A stretch of DNA of 7,813 nucleotides from contig JANYDZ010000373.1 in NCBI GenBank assembly GCA_025363375.1, positions 1-7,813 of the forward strand. The letters are read 5' to 3'. Every line of letters begins with the position of its first letter. Position 1 is the first letter of the stretch. This document shows positions 1-6,407 of the stretch, piece after piece. Source of the stretch: Hyphomicrobiales bacterium. GTDB lineage: Bacteria > Pseudomonadota > Alphaproteobacteria > Rhizobiales > Beijerinckiaceae. The notes beneath the pieces are model-generated. The model was not told the DNA's origin, ran no database searches, and saw nothing but the letters and a program-made list of their open reading frames with translations. Made by a program: the position numbers and the translations under genes.

Positions 1-599
1 ATGGATTTCTCCAGCACGTGGCCGCGCAGATGTTCGGGGATCGGCACGATGTCGTAGCGCGACACCATCATGGATTGTCCCGTGCGCTCCTTGTGGCGCT
101 TGCCGTCCTCGAGCATTTTCAGAAAGCGCTCGTATTCCCCCGGGCCCGCGTGCTGGCCCTTGAACTTCGTCTCGCCATTGCCCCAGCCGGAGGCGGACAC
201 GCAGGCGGCGAACCGCTTGTCGACGCCGGCGGTATAGACGGCGACCGCCGCGCCGAAGCTCGAACCCATCACGCCGACGCGCTCGGGATCGATGCCGGGC
301 TCGCCGGCGAGGAAGGTCAGCGCGTTGCGCGCGTCCTCGACCTGTTCGAGGCAGATCAGCTTCCCCTTCTCGCCCTCGCTGTCGCCGCAGCCGCGCATGT
401 CGAAGCGCAGGGTGACGTAGCCGAGCTTGTTCAGCATGGCGCAGGGGGTCTTCACATTGCCCGCGTTGTGGGTGCTGCCAAAGCCGTGCAGAACCATGAA
501 GGCGGGACGCCTTTCATCGGGGCGCACGTCATCGGGCACGCTGACGACGCCGTTGAGTTCGAGGCCGTCGGATTTGAACTTGACGCCTGCTTCGGTCAT
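1..599 (-). CDS. Alpha/beta hydrolase (dienelactone hydrolase/S33-like), 3' end cut by the window
   Basis: A serine hydrolase of the alpha/beta fold, probably cytosolic as no signal peptide is seen. The first 199 residues are present and the C-terminal part lies beyond position 1. An oxyanion-type HGFGS motif is at residues 38-42, a strand-turn RFDMRGCGDSEG at about 82-93, and the nucleophile elbow GSSFG puts the catalytic serine at residue 114. The catalytic Asp and His would lie beyond the visible part. The ATG at 599 is preceded by TAGGAAAC, so the Shine-Dalgarno overlaps the stop codon of the upstream dehydrogenase gene; only 9 bases separate the genes, which supports one transcript and coupled translation. 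The family cleaves esters, lactones, amides or C-C bonds, and the motifs do not fix the substrate. Placement after a 2-hydroxyacid dehydrogenase suggests a small organic acid or ester, which is inference. Confidence 0.92.
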   Translation of the reverse strand, partial: MTEAGVKFKSDGLELNGVVSVPDDVRPDERRPAFMVLHGFGSTHNAGNVKTPCAMLNKLGYVTLRFDMRGCGDSEGEKGKLICLEQVEDARNALTFLAGEPGIDPERVGVMGSSFGAAVAVYTAGVDKRFAACVSASGWGNGETKFKGQHAGPGEYERFLKMLEDGKRHKERTGQSMMVSRYDIVPIPEHLRGHVLEKS

Positions 600-608
600 G
601 CGCGTTTC

Positions 609-1655
609 CTAAATGTCTTGCACCGCCGGCGCCGAAACGCCGATTTTTTCGCCCGCTTCGACGATCCGCGTCCAGCTCTTCCTCGACAGCGAAATCCCCT
701 CGCGCCCGCGCTTGTCAAACTCGCGCGTCCCGCGTTCTCCGGGCAGGAGCACTTCATCGACGCCGTCGGCTTTGGGCAGCGCTTTCATCAGGCGTCCCAA
801 CTTGCCCATCTCGCGTTTGTATTCCTCCAACGGCCGAAACAACGACACGTCGATGAGCACCATCATGGCGTTCGCCGTGTGCACGCGTTTTTTGCCGGCC
901 TGATCGAGAATGATGGGATTGTTCCCGAGCATCCCGGTTAGACATTCGAACATGAACGCCAGCCCCGAACCCTTGGGGCCGCCGAGCGGCAACAGGATCG
1001 CGGCGAGCGCGGGGTCGGTGCAGATGTCGCCTTCTTTCGACAACGCCCAGTCCGGCGGGATCGGCTCGCCGCGGTCGCGCGCGGCGATGAGCTTGCCGTT
1101 GGCGATGAGGGAGGTCGCCATGTCGAGCACGACGGGGCCGTTTTCGCCGGGCACGCCGATGGCGATCGGGCTGGTGGCGACGCTCGCCGCGCGCGTTCCG
1201 TGATAGGCCATGATCGGCGGGCCGGTATTGCAGAAAATCGCCGCGAATCCGCGCTCCGCCGCCCAGTGCGCATAATGGCCGATGGCGCCCGTATGCGTTG
1301 TGCGCGCCACTACGCCGACAGCGACGCCGTGCGCTTTGGCGCGCTTCGCGCATTCCTCGACCGCGCGCTTCATGGCGACGGCGCCGGCGCATTTCCTGCC
1401 GTCGAGCACGAAGACGGCGCCGGCGCGGGAATCGACGACCGGCTCCGCCCGCACGTCCATTTGTCCCCGCTCGATCACGTCGAGATAGAGCGGCACGCGC
1501 GAAATCCCGTGCGACGCGACGCCGCGCTGATCAGCCCAGGCGACGACTTCGGCGACGCTGCCCGCGTCGGCCGCGCTCATGCCCTTTGCCTGAAACAGGC
1601 GCGAGATAAAGTCGGAGAGGTTTTCGGCCGAGATGCGGACGCGGGCTGGTTTCAC
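609..1655 (-). CDS. Ldh_2-family NAD(P)-dependent 2-hydroxyacid (malate/L-lactate/ureidoglycolate-type) dehydrogenase
   Basis: A cytosolic oxidoreductase of 348 residues, the usual family length. The family interconverts 2-hydroxy acids and 2-oxo acids with NAD(P) (malate, lactate, ureidoglycolate, sulfolactate and similar). Visible motifs in order: ASHGISRVPLY at about 47-57 (substrate Ser48/His49), THTGAIGHY at 120-128, where H121 matches the expected catalytic histidine, SPIAIGVPG at 162-170 in the nucleotide-binding region, LDMATS at 177-182, and the signature LPLGGPKGSGLAF at 222-234. The family more often has a GTNP motif; here it reads TSP, a mild variant. The start is GTG at 1655: AGGA lies 7 bases upstream, and no in-frame start occurs nearby upstream (the ATG at 1663 is in another frame and hits a stop after two further codons). 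It follows the binding-protein gene by 66 bases and precedes the hydrolase by 9, so it is the middle gene of a leftward operon. Substrate specificity is not readable. Confidence 0.95.
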   Translation of the reverse strand: MKPARVRISAENLSDFISRLFQAKGMSAADAGSVAEVVAWADQRGVASHGISRVPLYLDVIERGQMDVRAEPVVDSRAGAVFVLDGRKCAGAVAMKRAVEECAKRAKAHGVAVGVVARTTHTGAIGHYAHWAAERGFAAIFCNTGPPIMAYHGTRAASVATSPIAIGVPGENGPVVLDMATSLIANGKLIAARDRGEPIPPDWALSKEGDICTDPALAAILLPLGGPKGSGLAFMFECLTGMLGNNPIILDQAGKKRVHTANAMMVLIDVSLFRPLEEYKREMGKLGRLMKALPKADGVDEVLLPGERGTREFDKRGREGISLSRKSWTRIVEAGEKIGVSAPAVQDI

Positions 1656-1721
1656 TGGTTCATCCTGAAAGGCTAAAGCGCGCGCAATCTATAGGAAGCC
1701 GATGAGGTGTCCAGTTCGGCG

Positions 1722-2753
1722 CTACTTCACGTTCAAAATTTCCCGCGCCCGATCGATCGTCTCCTTCGGCAAGGCGTAGGACTTTGTGATCAGAGCGGCC
1801 ATTTCCCCGCCGCGCGTCATGCCAAAGGGACGGCCCTGCGTCTTCGCCTCCGCCAGAAATTCCGGCTCCTCCAATACGTCGTCGAAAGCTTTCGCCAAAG
1901 CGTCGGCCCGTTCCCTGGGAACACCCGGCGCGATGAAAAACGGATAGCCGAATTTTTTCATCCCCATAAGCAAGGTCAGCACGTCGCGCTGTTCGTCCGT
2001 CTTTGCGAATTCGGTCGGCAGGGGCACGTCCGGCAAGTCGGGATGCTTCTCCAACCCGAGCTGGAACAGAATGGCGATCTTCTTTTCCTTCAGCCAGTCG
2101 GCGTGGCTGTGCGGAATGTTCGACCATGACCAGCTGCCGCTGCCCTGCACTTCGCCGCGCTCCATGGCCAGGCCGATCGGGTCCTGGGCGGGATAGCCCG
2201 TGATGATCTTGTATTTCGCCCCCAGGAGGCGATTGAGCGCGTAGGGATAGACGTAAGTGTCGCCGCCCGGCACGGTCGCGCCGACAACGAGTTCCCGCGT
2301 GAAAATGTCCTCGGCGCGTTTGTGCGGCGCCGTGTGCCAGGCCATGGACACGCCGACTTCGCTCGCGGTTGAACCAAGCCAGCGCAATTTCGACACGTCG
2401 TAGCGCGCGTTGGCGTTGCCCATCAGCGGCTCGTAGGGGGACAGCCGCGTCGCCGCGCCGATGCTGGTTCCGTCCCTGGGGGCGACATTGTAAACGTGGT
2501 TGAAAGCCGGGATGCCGTTGGCGCCGCCCATGTTCTGCACGGTGACGTTGGGATTGCCGGGAATGCGTCTTTGCAGTCCTCGCGCCATCATCCTGGCGCT
2601 TTGGTCATAGGTGCCCCCGGCGTCGGTGCCCACAACGATATTGATGGTTTTGCCGCGGTAAAAATCGGCGACGGACTGCGGGGAAGTTTGAGCTTGCGCG
2701 AAGGGCGCGGCCAGGACGCCGGCGAGGGTTGCGAGGCGCGCGGTCAGGCGCAT
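1722..2753 (-). CDS. Periplasmic TctC/Bug-type substrate-binding protein (tripartite tricarboxylate transporter family)
   Basis: A 343-residue extracytoplasmic solute-binding protein. Residues 1-22 look like a Sec signal peptide (positive n-region, LATLAGVLAAPFA core, cleavage near AQA-Q); no lipobox cysteine is seen. The mature protein opens with FYRGKTINIVVGTDAGGTYD (about 31-50), the first strand and ligand loop of TctC-like proteins. This is followed by PGNPNVTVQNMGGANG (65-80), the equivalent of the conserved ...VENRPGAGG... segment, and APRDGTSIG at 91-99, equivalent to ..PPDGYTL... The FYRGK opening marks a divergent branch common in Bradyrhizobium-like genomes. ATG 2753 is chosen because GGGAGGA (2760-2766) lies 6 bases upstream and the signal peptide starts there; reading further upstream would run through the divergent promoter into the opposite-strand monooxygenase. 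No TctA or TctB membrane partner is present in the window. It is the first gene of the leftward operon with the dehydrogenase and hydrolase. Confidence 0.9.
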   Translation of the reverse strand: MRLTARLATLAGVLAAPFAQAQTSPQSVADFYRGKTINIVVGTDAGGTYDQSARMMARGLQRRIPGNPNVTVQNMGGANGIPAFNHVYNVAPRDGTSIGAATRLSPYEPLMGNANARYDVSKLRWLGSTASEVGVSMAWHTAPHKRAEDIFTRELVVGATVPGGDTYVYPYALNRLLGAKYKIITGYPAQDPIGLAMERGEVQGSGSWSWSNIPHSHADWLKEKKIAILFQLGLEKHPDLPDVPLPTEFAKTDEQRDVLTLLMGMKKFGYPFFIAPGVPRERADALAKAFDDVLEEPEFLAEAKTQGRPFGMTRGGEMAALITKSYALPKETIDRAREILNVK

Positions 2754-2900
2754 GTACTGTCCTCCCTTGGTTTGCCGCCAGTCTGGCACGCGAACGTGCG
2801 CGGCGCCAGCGAGCGCCGTTGGCCTGTTGTTTCGGGATGTGCGAAAAGGCGGCGGCGGCGGACCCGGGTCCGCGCCCGTCCTCCACGCGAGATCGGCATC
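2754..2900. promoter_or_regulatory. Divergent promoter region between the binding-protein operon and the LLM monooxygenase
   Basis: A 147-base spacer between two divergent start codons, so it must hold promoters for both directions. It contains a perfect 16-bp palindrome at 2858-2873 (GCGGACCCGGGTCCGC) and a smaller inverted repeat at 2786-2799 (GCACG, CGAA, CGTGC). Next to the leftward gene is the ribosome-binding site GGGAGGA (2760-2766, minus strand). The rightward gene has only a weak purine stretch (CGAGA, about 2888-2892) before its ATG. I could not pick convincing -35/-10 pairs for either direction. Symmetric sites in such a spacer often bind a shared regulator, but no intact regulator gene adjoins it. 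Confidence 0.6.
2858..2873. repeat. Perfect 16-bp palindrome, candidate operator
   Basis: GCGGACCCGGGTCCGC equals its own reverse complement over all 16 bases, with no spacer; pairing fails at the next base on each side. It lies 27 bases before the ATG of the LLM monooxygenase and about 100 bases before the divergent binding-protein gene. With no loop bases it suits a dimeric DNA-binding protein better than an RNA hairpin. GC-rich DNA produces such palindromes by chance more often than average DNA, so the operator role is only a proposal. Confidence 0.5.
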
Positions 2901-4070
2901 ATGTCCGTCACCCCGAGAAATCCGCCGCTTCGCTTCGGCATGTTCATGGGCCCGTTTCACGCCACCGGTCTCGACCCGACGCTGGCGATCGAACGCGACC
3001 TGCAATTGATCGAACATCTCGACCAGCTTGGCTTCGACGAAGCCTGGATCGGCGAACATCATTCCGGCGGCTTCGAGATCATCGCCGCGCCGGAAGTCTT
3101 CATCGCCGCCGCCGCCGAGCGCACCAAACACATCCGTCTCGGCACGGGCGTTAAATCGCTGCCCTATCACCATCCTTTCGTTGTCGCCGAAACCATGGCG
3201 CAGCTCGATCACATGACGCGGGGACGCGCGATGTTCGGCGCCGGGCCGGGCGCGCTGCCCTCCGACGCCGCGATGATCGGCCTTTCGCCGGTGAACATGC
3301 GCCCACGCATGGACGAGGCGCTCGATTGTATAGTTCCTTTGCTGCGCGGAAAAACTGTGACGAAAAAGACCGACTGGTTCGAACTGGTGAACGCGCGGCT
3401 GTCCGTCGGCTGCTTCACGCAGCCGTCCATGGAAATCGCAGTCGCCTCGATCCGGTCTCCGGCGGGCGTGCTGGCGGCGGGACGGCATGGCGCGCGCGTG
3501 CTGGTGCTGTCGGGCGTCGATGATGAATCATTGGCGCACCATCTCTCCAACTGGAAAATTTACGAGGAGACCTGCGCCAAACACGGCCACGTCGCCAACC
3601 GCGATCGATGGTCCTTCGCCGTCCAGATGCACATTGCCGAGACGCGCGAACAGGCGTTCAACGAGGTTCAATTCGGAATCGAAAAATGGATCGGCTACGC
3701 CAACGACATCGTGCCGGCGCCCAATCCCGTGCCGCGCGGCCTGCCCGATCCCGCCGGCTGGGTGGTGAAGCACAAGCGCGCCATCATCGGCACGCCCGAC
3801 GACGCCGTGGCGGAGATAGAGCACATGCTGGAATTGACCGGCGGCTTCGGCGGCATCCTCGTCTTCGCGCAGGACTGGGCCAATTGGGGCGCGACGAAGC
3901 GCAGCCTTGAATTGCTGGCCGAGGAAGTGCGCCCGCGCCTCAACCGGACCAACTGGCTGCGCCAGGCGAGCTATGACCGCAACGCGCCGATCCAGGAAGC
4001 CAACCGCGCGCTGGCGCGGGAGGGGGTGACGGAGGCGCTGGCGAGGTATGAGGCGGGGGGGCGGGGCTGA
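2901..4070 (+). CDS. LLM-class (luciferase-like) flavin-dependent monooxygenase
   Basis: A 389-residue cytosolic enzyme of the bacterial luciferase-like fold, a TIM barrel that uses reduced FMN (or F420 in some branches) to oxygenate small organic substrates. Visible family features: first barrel strand RFGMFMGPF at 11-19, DQLGFDEAWIGEHHSGGF at 41-58 with the hallmark EHH (52-54), the LGTGVKSLPYHHPF block at 80-93, AETMAQLDHMTRGRAMFGAGPGALPSD spread over 96-122, and a late GFGGILVFAQDW segment. The EHH-GG pattern resembles enzymes annotated as limonene monooxygenase-like or general LLM oxidoreductases more than SsuD or LuxA, but I cannot assign a substrate. ATG 2901 is chosen because the barrel begins about 10 residues later; the frame stays open upstream, but only across the divergent promoter and the opposite gene. 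The ribosome-binding site is weak. An FMN reductase partner is not visible. Confidence 0.93.
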   Translation: MSVTPRNPPLRFGMFMGPFHATGLDPTLAIERDLQLIEHLDQLGFDEAWIGEHHSGGFEIIAAPEVFIAAAAERTKHIRLGTGVKSLPYHHPFVVAETMAQLDHMTRGRAMFGAGPGALPSDAAMIGLSPVNMRPRMDEALDCIVPLLRGKTVTKKTDWFELVNARLSVGCFTQPSMEIAVASIRSPAGVLAAGRHGARVLVLSGVDDESLAHHLSNWKIYEETCAKHGHVANRDRWSFAVQMHIAETREQAFNEVQFGIEKWIGYANDIVPAPNPVPRGLPDPAGWVVKHKRAIIGTPDDAVAEIEHMLELTGGFGGILVFAQDWANWGATKRSLELLAEEVRPRLNRTNWLRQASYDRNAPIQEANRALAREGVTEALARYEAGGRG

Positions 4071-4090
4071 CAAAAAGCCGGGGACATGCC

Positions 4091-4119
4091 TTGCTTTTCC
4101 CGGCCATTGGCCGTACAGT
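4091..4119 (+). promoter_or_regulatory. Sigma70-like promoter with operator-like inverted repeat for the TA module
   Basis: A -35 like TTGCTT (4091-4096) and a -10 like TACAGT (4114-4119) are separated by exactly 17 bases. The spacer contains the perfect inverted repeat CGGCCA-T-TGGCCG (4101-4113), ending where the -10 begins. A transcript would start near 4126, about 12 bases before the antitoxin ATG. Ribbon-helix-helix antitoxins usually repress their own promoter through short inverted repeats, and a repeat placed here would block RNA polymerase directly. The promoter boxes are imperfect; the repeat is exact. Confidence 0.6.
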
Positions 4120-4137
4120 TCCCCCTGGAGAATAGTC

Positions 4138-4440
4138 ATGGCCGAGCCCGCATTGAAACGATCCCCTGGCCGCGTGCGCGACGAGCGCCTTGAGGCGCGC
4201 GTCACGTCGGAGCAAAAGAAACTGATCGAGCGCGCAGCCGCGCTGCAAGGTCGTTCTGTGACGGATTTTGTTCTCGCCAGTGTTCAGGAAGCCGCGCGAC
4301 GCGCCATAAGCGAGCATCAAAGGATCGAACTCTCGGTTCGCGACAGCGAGGCTTTTGCCGCGGCCTTGCTCAATCCGCCGCCCGTGGGCGACCGCTTGCG
4401 TGAGACGGTGCGCATTTATCGCCGCGCGACCGGCGTGTGA
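4138..4440 (+). CDS. DUF1778/TacA-like ribbon-helix-helix antitoxin
   Basis: A 100-residue antitoxin. Residues about 16-57 form the ribbon-helix-helix DNA-binding domain (strand RLEARVT, then EQKKLIERAAALQG and SVTDFVLASVQEAARRAI helices), the standard DUF1778 layout. The C-terminal tail carries a short LSVRDSEAFAAALLNPP segment, the family's toxin-contacting element. ATG 4138 has GGAG (4127-4130) 7 bases upstream; earlier in-frame ATGs would overlap the promoter. The protein should bind and neutralise the GNAT toxin encoded next and repress the operon as a complex. Its stop overlaps the toxin start by four bases (GTGA), which couples translation. The length and both domains look complete, so the antitoxin is probably functional. 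Confidence 0.93.
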   Translation: MAEPALKRSPGRVRDERLEARVTSEQKKLIERAAALQGRSVTDFVLASVQEAARRAISEHQRIELSVRDSEAFAAALLNPPPVGDRLRETVRIYRRATGV

Positions 4441-4952
4441 GCGCGGCTTCGCCACTGGCGCGATTGCGTGTCGAGGCGCTCGCGTCCAGCCACGACCGAA
4501 GCGGCTTTGAAAGCGGAGCCGAGGCGCTCGACCGCTATTTCCGGACCCAGGCCAGCCAGGACGCTCGCAAAAACATAGCCGCTCCCTTCGTGCTGATCAC
4601 GCCGGAGGGTTCTGTCGCGGGCTACTACACGCTGTCGGCAACCTCCATATCGCTGGCGGAACTGCCCGAATTAACAGCGCGAAAATTGCCGCGTTATCCG
4701 CTCGTTCCCGCTACTCTGCTGGGCAGGCTCGCGATCGATCGTCGGCATCAGGGCAGGGGCTACGGGCGTTTTCTGCTGGCGGACGCCCTGTACAGGTCGT
4801 GCAGGGCCGAGATCGCGTCTTTCGCGGTGGTCGTCGAAGCCAGCGACGAACCGGCGCGGCGATTTTACGAGCACGAATGTTTTCTATCGCTTCCCGGACA
4901 GCCTCTGAAACTTTACAGGCCGATGGCGGATGTCGTGAAACTGTTCGGGTAA
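4437..4952 (+). CDS. GNAT-family acetyltransferase toxin (TacT/AtaT/ItaT-like)
   Basis: A 171-residue GNAT N-acetyltransferase. Toxins of this type transfer acetyl from acetyl-CoA to the amino group of aminoacyl-tRNA and so stop translation. Visible features: FESGAEALDRYFRTQASQD at about 24-42 (the typical F.CG...LD.YL..QA.QD segment, with Ser where many have Cys), GYYTLSATSI at 62-71, LGRLAIDRRHQGRGYG at 95-110 holding the acetyl-CoA-binding Q/RxxGxG loop (Q105-G110), and FYEHECF at 143-149 with Tyr144 at the position of the catalytic tyrosine. The terminal LKLYRPM matches the family end. The start is GTG at 4437, overlapping the antitoxin stop; it has no separate strong ribosome-binding site, consistent with coupling and low toxin yield. 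Which tRNA is targeted is not readable. All key residues seem present. Confidence 0.93.
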   Translation: MSAASPLARLRVEALASSHDRSGFESGAEALDRYFRTQASQDARKNIAAPFVLITPEGSVAGYYTLSATSISLAELPELTARKLPRYPLVPATLLGRLAIDRRHQGRGYGRFLLADALYRSCRAEIASFAVVVEASDEPARRFYEHECFLSLPGQPLKLYRPMADVVKLFG

Positions 4953-5010
4953 TTGCTGGCGATGCTGGAATTCGTCGCCGCGAGTCCCCGCACGCCGCCG
5001 GCGTTGGCTG

Positions 5011-5300
5011 ATGCGCATATTGTTTAATCACGAGATCGCGACAGCATACCGCGCGGATGGGCGTTCCTGAGCAATGGCGACCTGCTCGCGACCGCCGAAG
5101 TGGCCGGTTCCGAACTTCTGCTGACCACGGATCAACGCATCCGATATCAACAAAACCTCTCGACCCGGAGGATAGCAATCGTCGTCCTGACCGGCGCGAC
5201 AAGATGGTCGCGCGTCCGACTTTGCGTGGATCGAATAACAGCCGCGATCGTTGCGGCCGGGCCCGGCTCCTACGCGGAAGTCGCGATTCCCTTCGAGTGA
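5011..5300 (+). pseudogene. Broken PIN-like (DUF5615-type) toxin-like gene
   Basis: Two pieces of one protein are readable. The first, ATG at 5011, gives MRILFN then HEIATAYRA and stops at 5068-5070 in that frame. The second, in another frame from about 5055 to the TGA at 5298-5300, gives GWAFLSNGDLLATAEVAGSE (5055-5114), followed by LLLTTDQRIRYQQNLSTRRI and an AIVVL strand. This matches the small PIN-like proteins that carry NGDLL..AE..G...L.TTD...YQQNL. Restoring one lost G near 5053-5056 joins the pieces. In addition, intact relatives have roughly 14 more residues between the LFD-type start and the histidine of HEIATAY, and the start normally has Asp where Asn is found, so an acidic site residue is missing. 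It follows the TacAT-like pair by 58 bases. A single base loss could be a sequencing error; the missing N-terminal segment could not be explained that way. The family assignment is from memory of conserved motifs. Confidence 0.68.
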
Positions 5301-5420
5301 ACCGCCGCCCTTGGGCAGCCATGGACGGCGCCTGGCGGAATTCGGCGGGTCCCGCGTCCGCCCTTTGCCATCGCCCGCGACTCCCGTAAAAGAACCGCGT
5401 CCTGGCGGGAGTGGAATGAC
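5301..5420 (+). promoter_or_regulatory. Leader and candidate promoter of the ABC binding-protein gene
   Basis: No coding sequence is seen here. A candidate sigma70-like promoter is TTGCCA (5365-5370), 16 bases, TAAAAG (5387-5392). A 7-bp inverted repeat, ACTCCCG (5380-5386) and CGGGAGT (5406-5412), is centred near 5396; its left arm overlaps the -10 and its right arm overlaps the ribosome-binding site GGGAGTGGA (5407-5415). It could be an operator over the start site or, if transcription begins further upstream, a hairpin hiding the ribosome-binding site. Confidence 0.4.
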
Positions 5421-6395
5421 ATGACGAATTCCATGGGTTTGACACGGCGGCGGGCGGCGGCTCTCGCGGCGGTCGGCTTTCTGCCTGCGCTCCCCGCCCG
5501 AGCCGCCGATATTCTGCGCGTCGGCAAGACCATCATCAATTCATTCCCGATGGCGGGCGCGGAACTCGGCAAGGAGCAGGGTATTTTCGCCGGCGAAAGC
5601 CTCGACATCGTCATTTCCACCTTTCGCGGCGACGGCCAGGTGCAGCAGGCGATGACCGCCAACGCGGTTGATATCGGCTTTGGCTCCGGGCCGGGCATGG
5701 GTTACGCGGCCAAGGGCGTGCCGGCGCGCGCGGTCGCGGCGATGGCGAGCCAACCGCGCAACATGGCGCTTATCGTGCCGAAGGACGGGCCGGTGAAGAG
5801 CGTCGCCGACCTCAGAGGCAAGCGGGTCGGCGTGAGCACGGCGGGTTCGCTGACGGACTGGCTGGTGCGCACGACGTCCGTCAAGAACGGATGGGGCCCG
5901 GAGGGAATCCAGACCGTGCCCATGGGAGAAGTGCGCACCCGCAATATCGCCATGAAAGCTGGCGATCTCGAAGGCAGCCTCGTCGCCATCGAGGAAGGCT
6001 ATGATTTCGAGGAACAGGGCGCGGGGAAAATCCTGATGGGCTTTGGCGACATCGTGCCGGATTTCCACACGCACGTGATTTTCGCGACGGACACGCTGGT
6101 TAAAGGCAATCCGGATTTGCTCAGGCGCTTCCTGCGCGGCTGGTTCAAAACCGTCGCCTTCATGCGCGACAACCGCGCCGCGACGGTGAAGAGCATCGCG
6201 AAGACGTGCAATTATTCGGAAAAGATCATCGATCTCGCCTACGACACAGAAATGAGCATGATCTCTTTCGACGGCGCCTTTTCGGCAAAAGCGCTGGAAT
6301 TGTTGCGGCATTCGTTCAAGGAACTCGGCGTGCTCGACGGCGTGCCTGACATCAAGGACATCTACAATCCGGATTTCGCGCCGGTGAAATTGTAG
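5421..6395 (+). CDS. NMT1/SsuA-type ABC transporter substrate-binding protein
   Basis: A 324-residue exported solute-binding protein of the nitrate/sulfonate/taurine/thiamine-precursor type. The N-terminus LTRRRAAALAAVGFLPALPARA (about 7-28) has paired arginines and a weakly hydrophobic core with an Ala-X-Ala end, suggesting Tat-dependent export. The mature part begins ILRVGKT (31-37) and shows EQGIFAGESLDIVISTFRGDG (52-72), the classic 'G.F...GL.V....GG' region, VDIGFGSGPGM (83-93), LRGKRVGVSTAGSLTD (131-146) and a C-terminal helical end. ATG 5421 has GGGAGTGGA just upstream; an ATG at 5433 is a possible alternative that keeps the arginine motif. The partner ATPase lies on the same strand about 740 bases downstream, with a decayed opposite-strand LysR gene between. 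The ligand cannot be deduced; this family also carries aromatic acids and pyrimidine-like compounds. Confidence 0.9.
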   Translation: MTNSMGLTRRRAAALAAVGFLPALPARAADILRVGKTIINSFPMAGAELGKEQGIFAGESLDIVISTFRGDGQVQQAMTANAVDIGFGSGPGMGYAAKGVPARAVAAMASQPRNMALIVPKDGPVKSVADLRGKRVGVSTAGSLTDWLVRTTSVKNGWGPEGIQTVPMGEVRTRNIAMKAGDLEGSLVAIEEGYDFEEQGAGKILMGFGDIVPDFHTHVIFATDTLVKGNPDLLRRFLRGWFKTVAFMRDNRAATVKSIAKTCNYSEKIIDLAYDTEMSMISFDGAFSAKALELLRHSFKELGVLDGVPDIKDIYNPDFAPVKL

Positions 6396-6407
6396 AACGC
6401 GCGCGCC

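Noticed and set aside
18..941. Plus-strand open frame of 307 codons
   Set aside because: It is His/Ala/Arg-rich shadow coding antisense to the hydrolase and dehydrogenase, both of which have clear motifs.
1656..1721. Internal promoter between the binding-protein and dehydrogenase genes (TATAGA near 1688-1693, minus strand)
   Set aside because: The nearest -35-like TGGACA is only 14 bases away, too short a spacer, and the genes look like one operon.
2496..2900. 135-residue N-terminal extension of the LLM monooxygenase
   Set aside because: It is antisense to the binding-protein gene and the divergent spacer; the luciferase-like barrel begins just after ATG 2901.
2754..3488. Upstream extension of the TctC-type protein to a 588-residue reading frame on the minus strand
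   Set aside because: The extra part crosses the divergent promoter and is antisense to the LLM monooxygenase, while the signal peptide and GGGAGGA site fix the start at 2753.
4073..4106. Possible terminator hairpin GCCGGG...CCCGGC after the LLM gene
   Set aside because: Only a 6-bp stem with a 16-base loop and no following T run; it also overlaps the TA promoter and operator.
4962..5027. 21-codon frame after the toxin stop, overlapping the PIN-like start
   Set aside because: It has no ribosome-binding site and no similarity I recognise to the small antitoxins that usually precede such genes.
4711..5445. Minus-strand open frame of 244 codons across the toxin end and the PIN-like remnant
   Set aside because: It is Arg/Ser/Pro-rich with no recognisable motif and is antisense to two recognisable coding regions.
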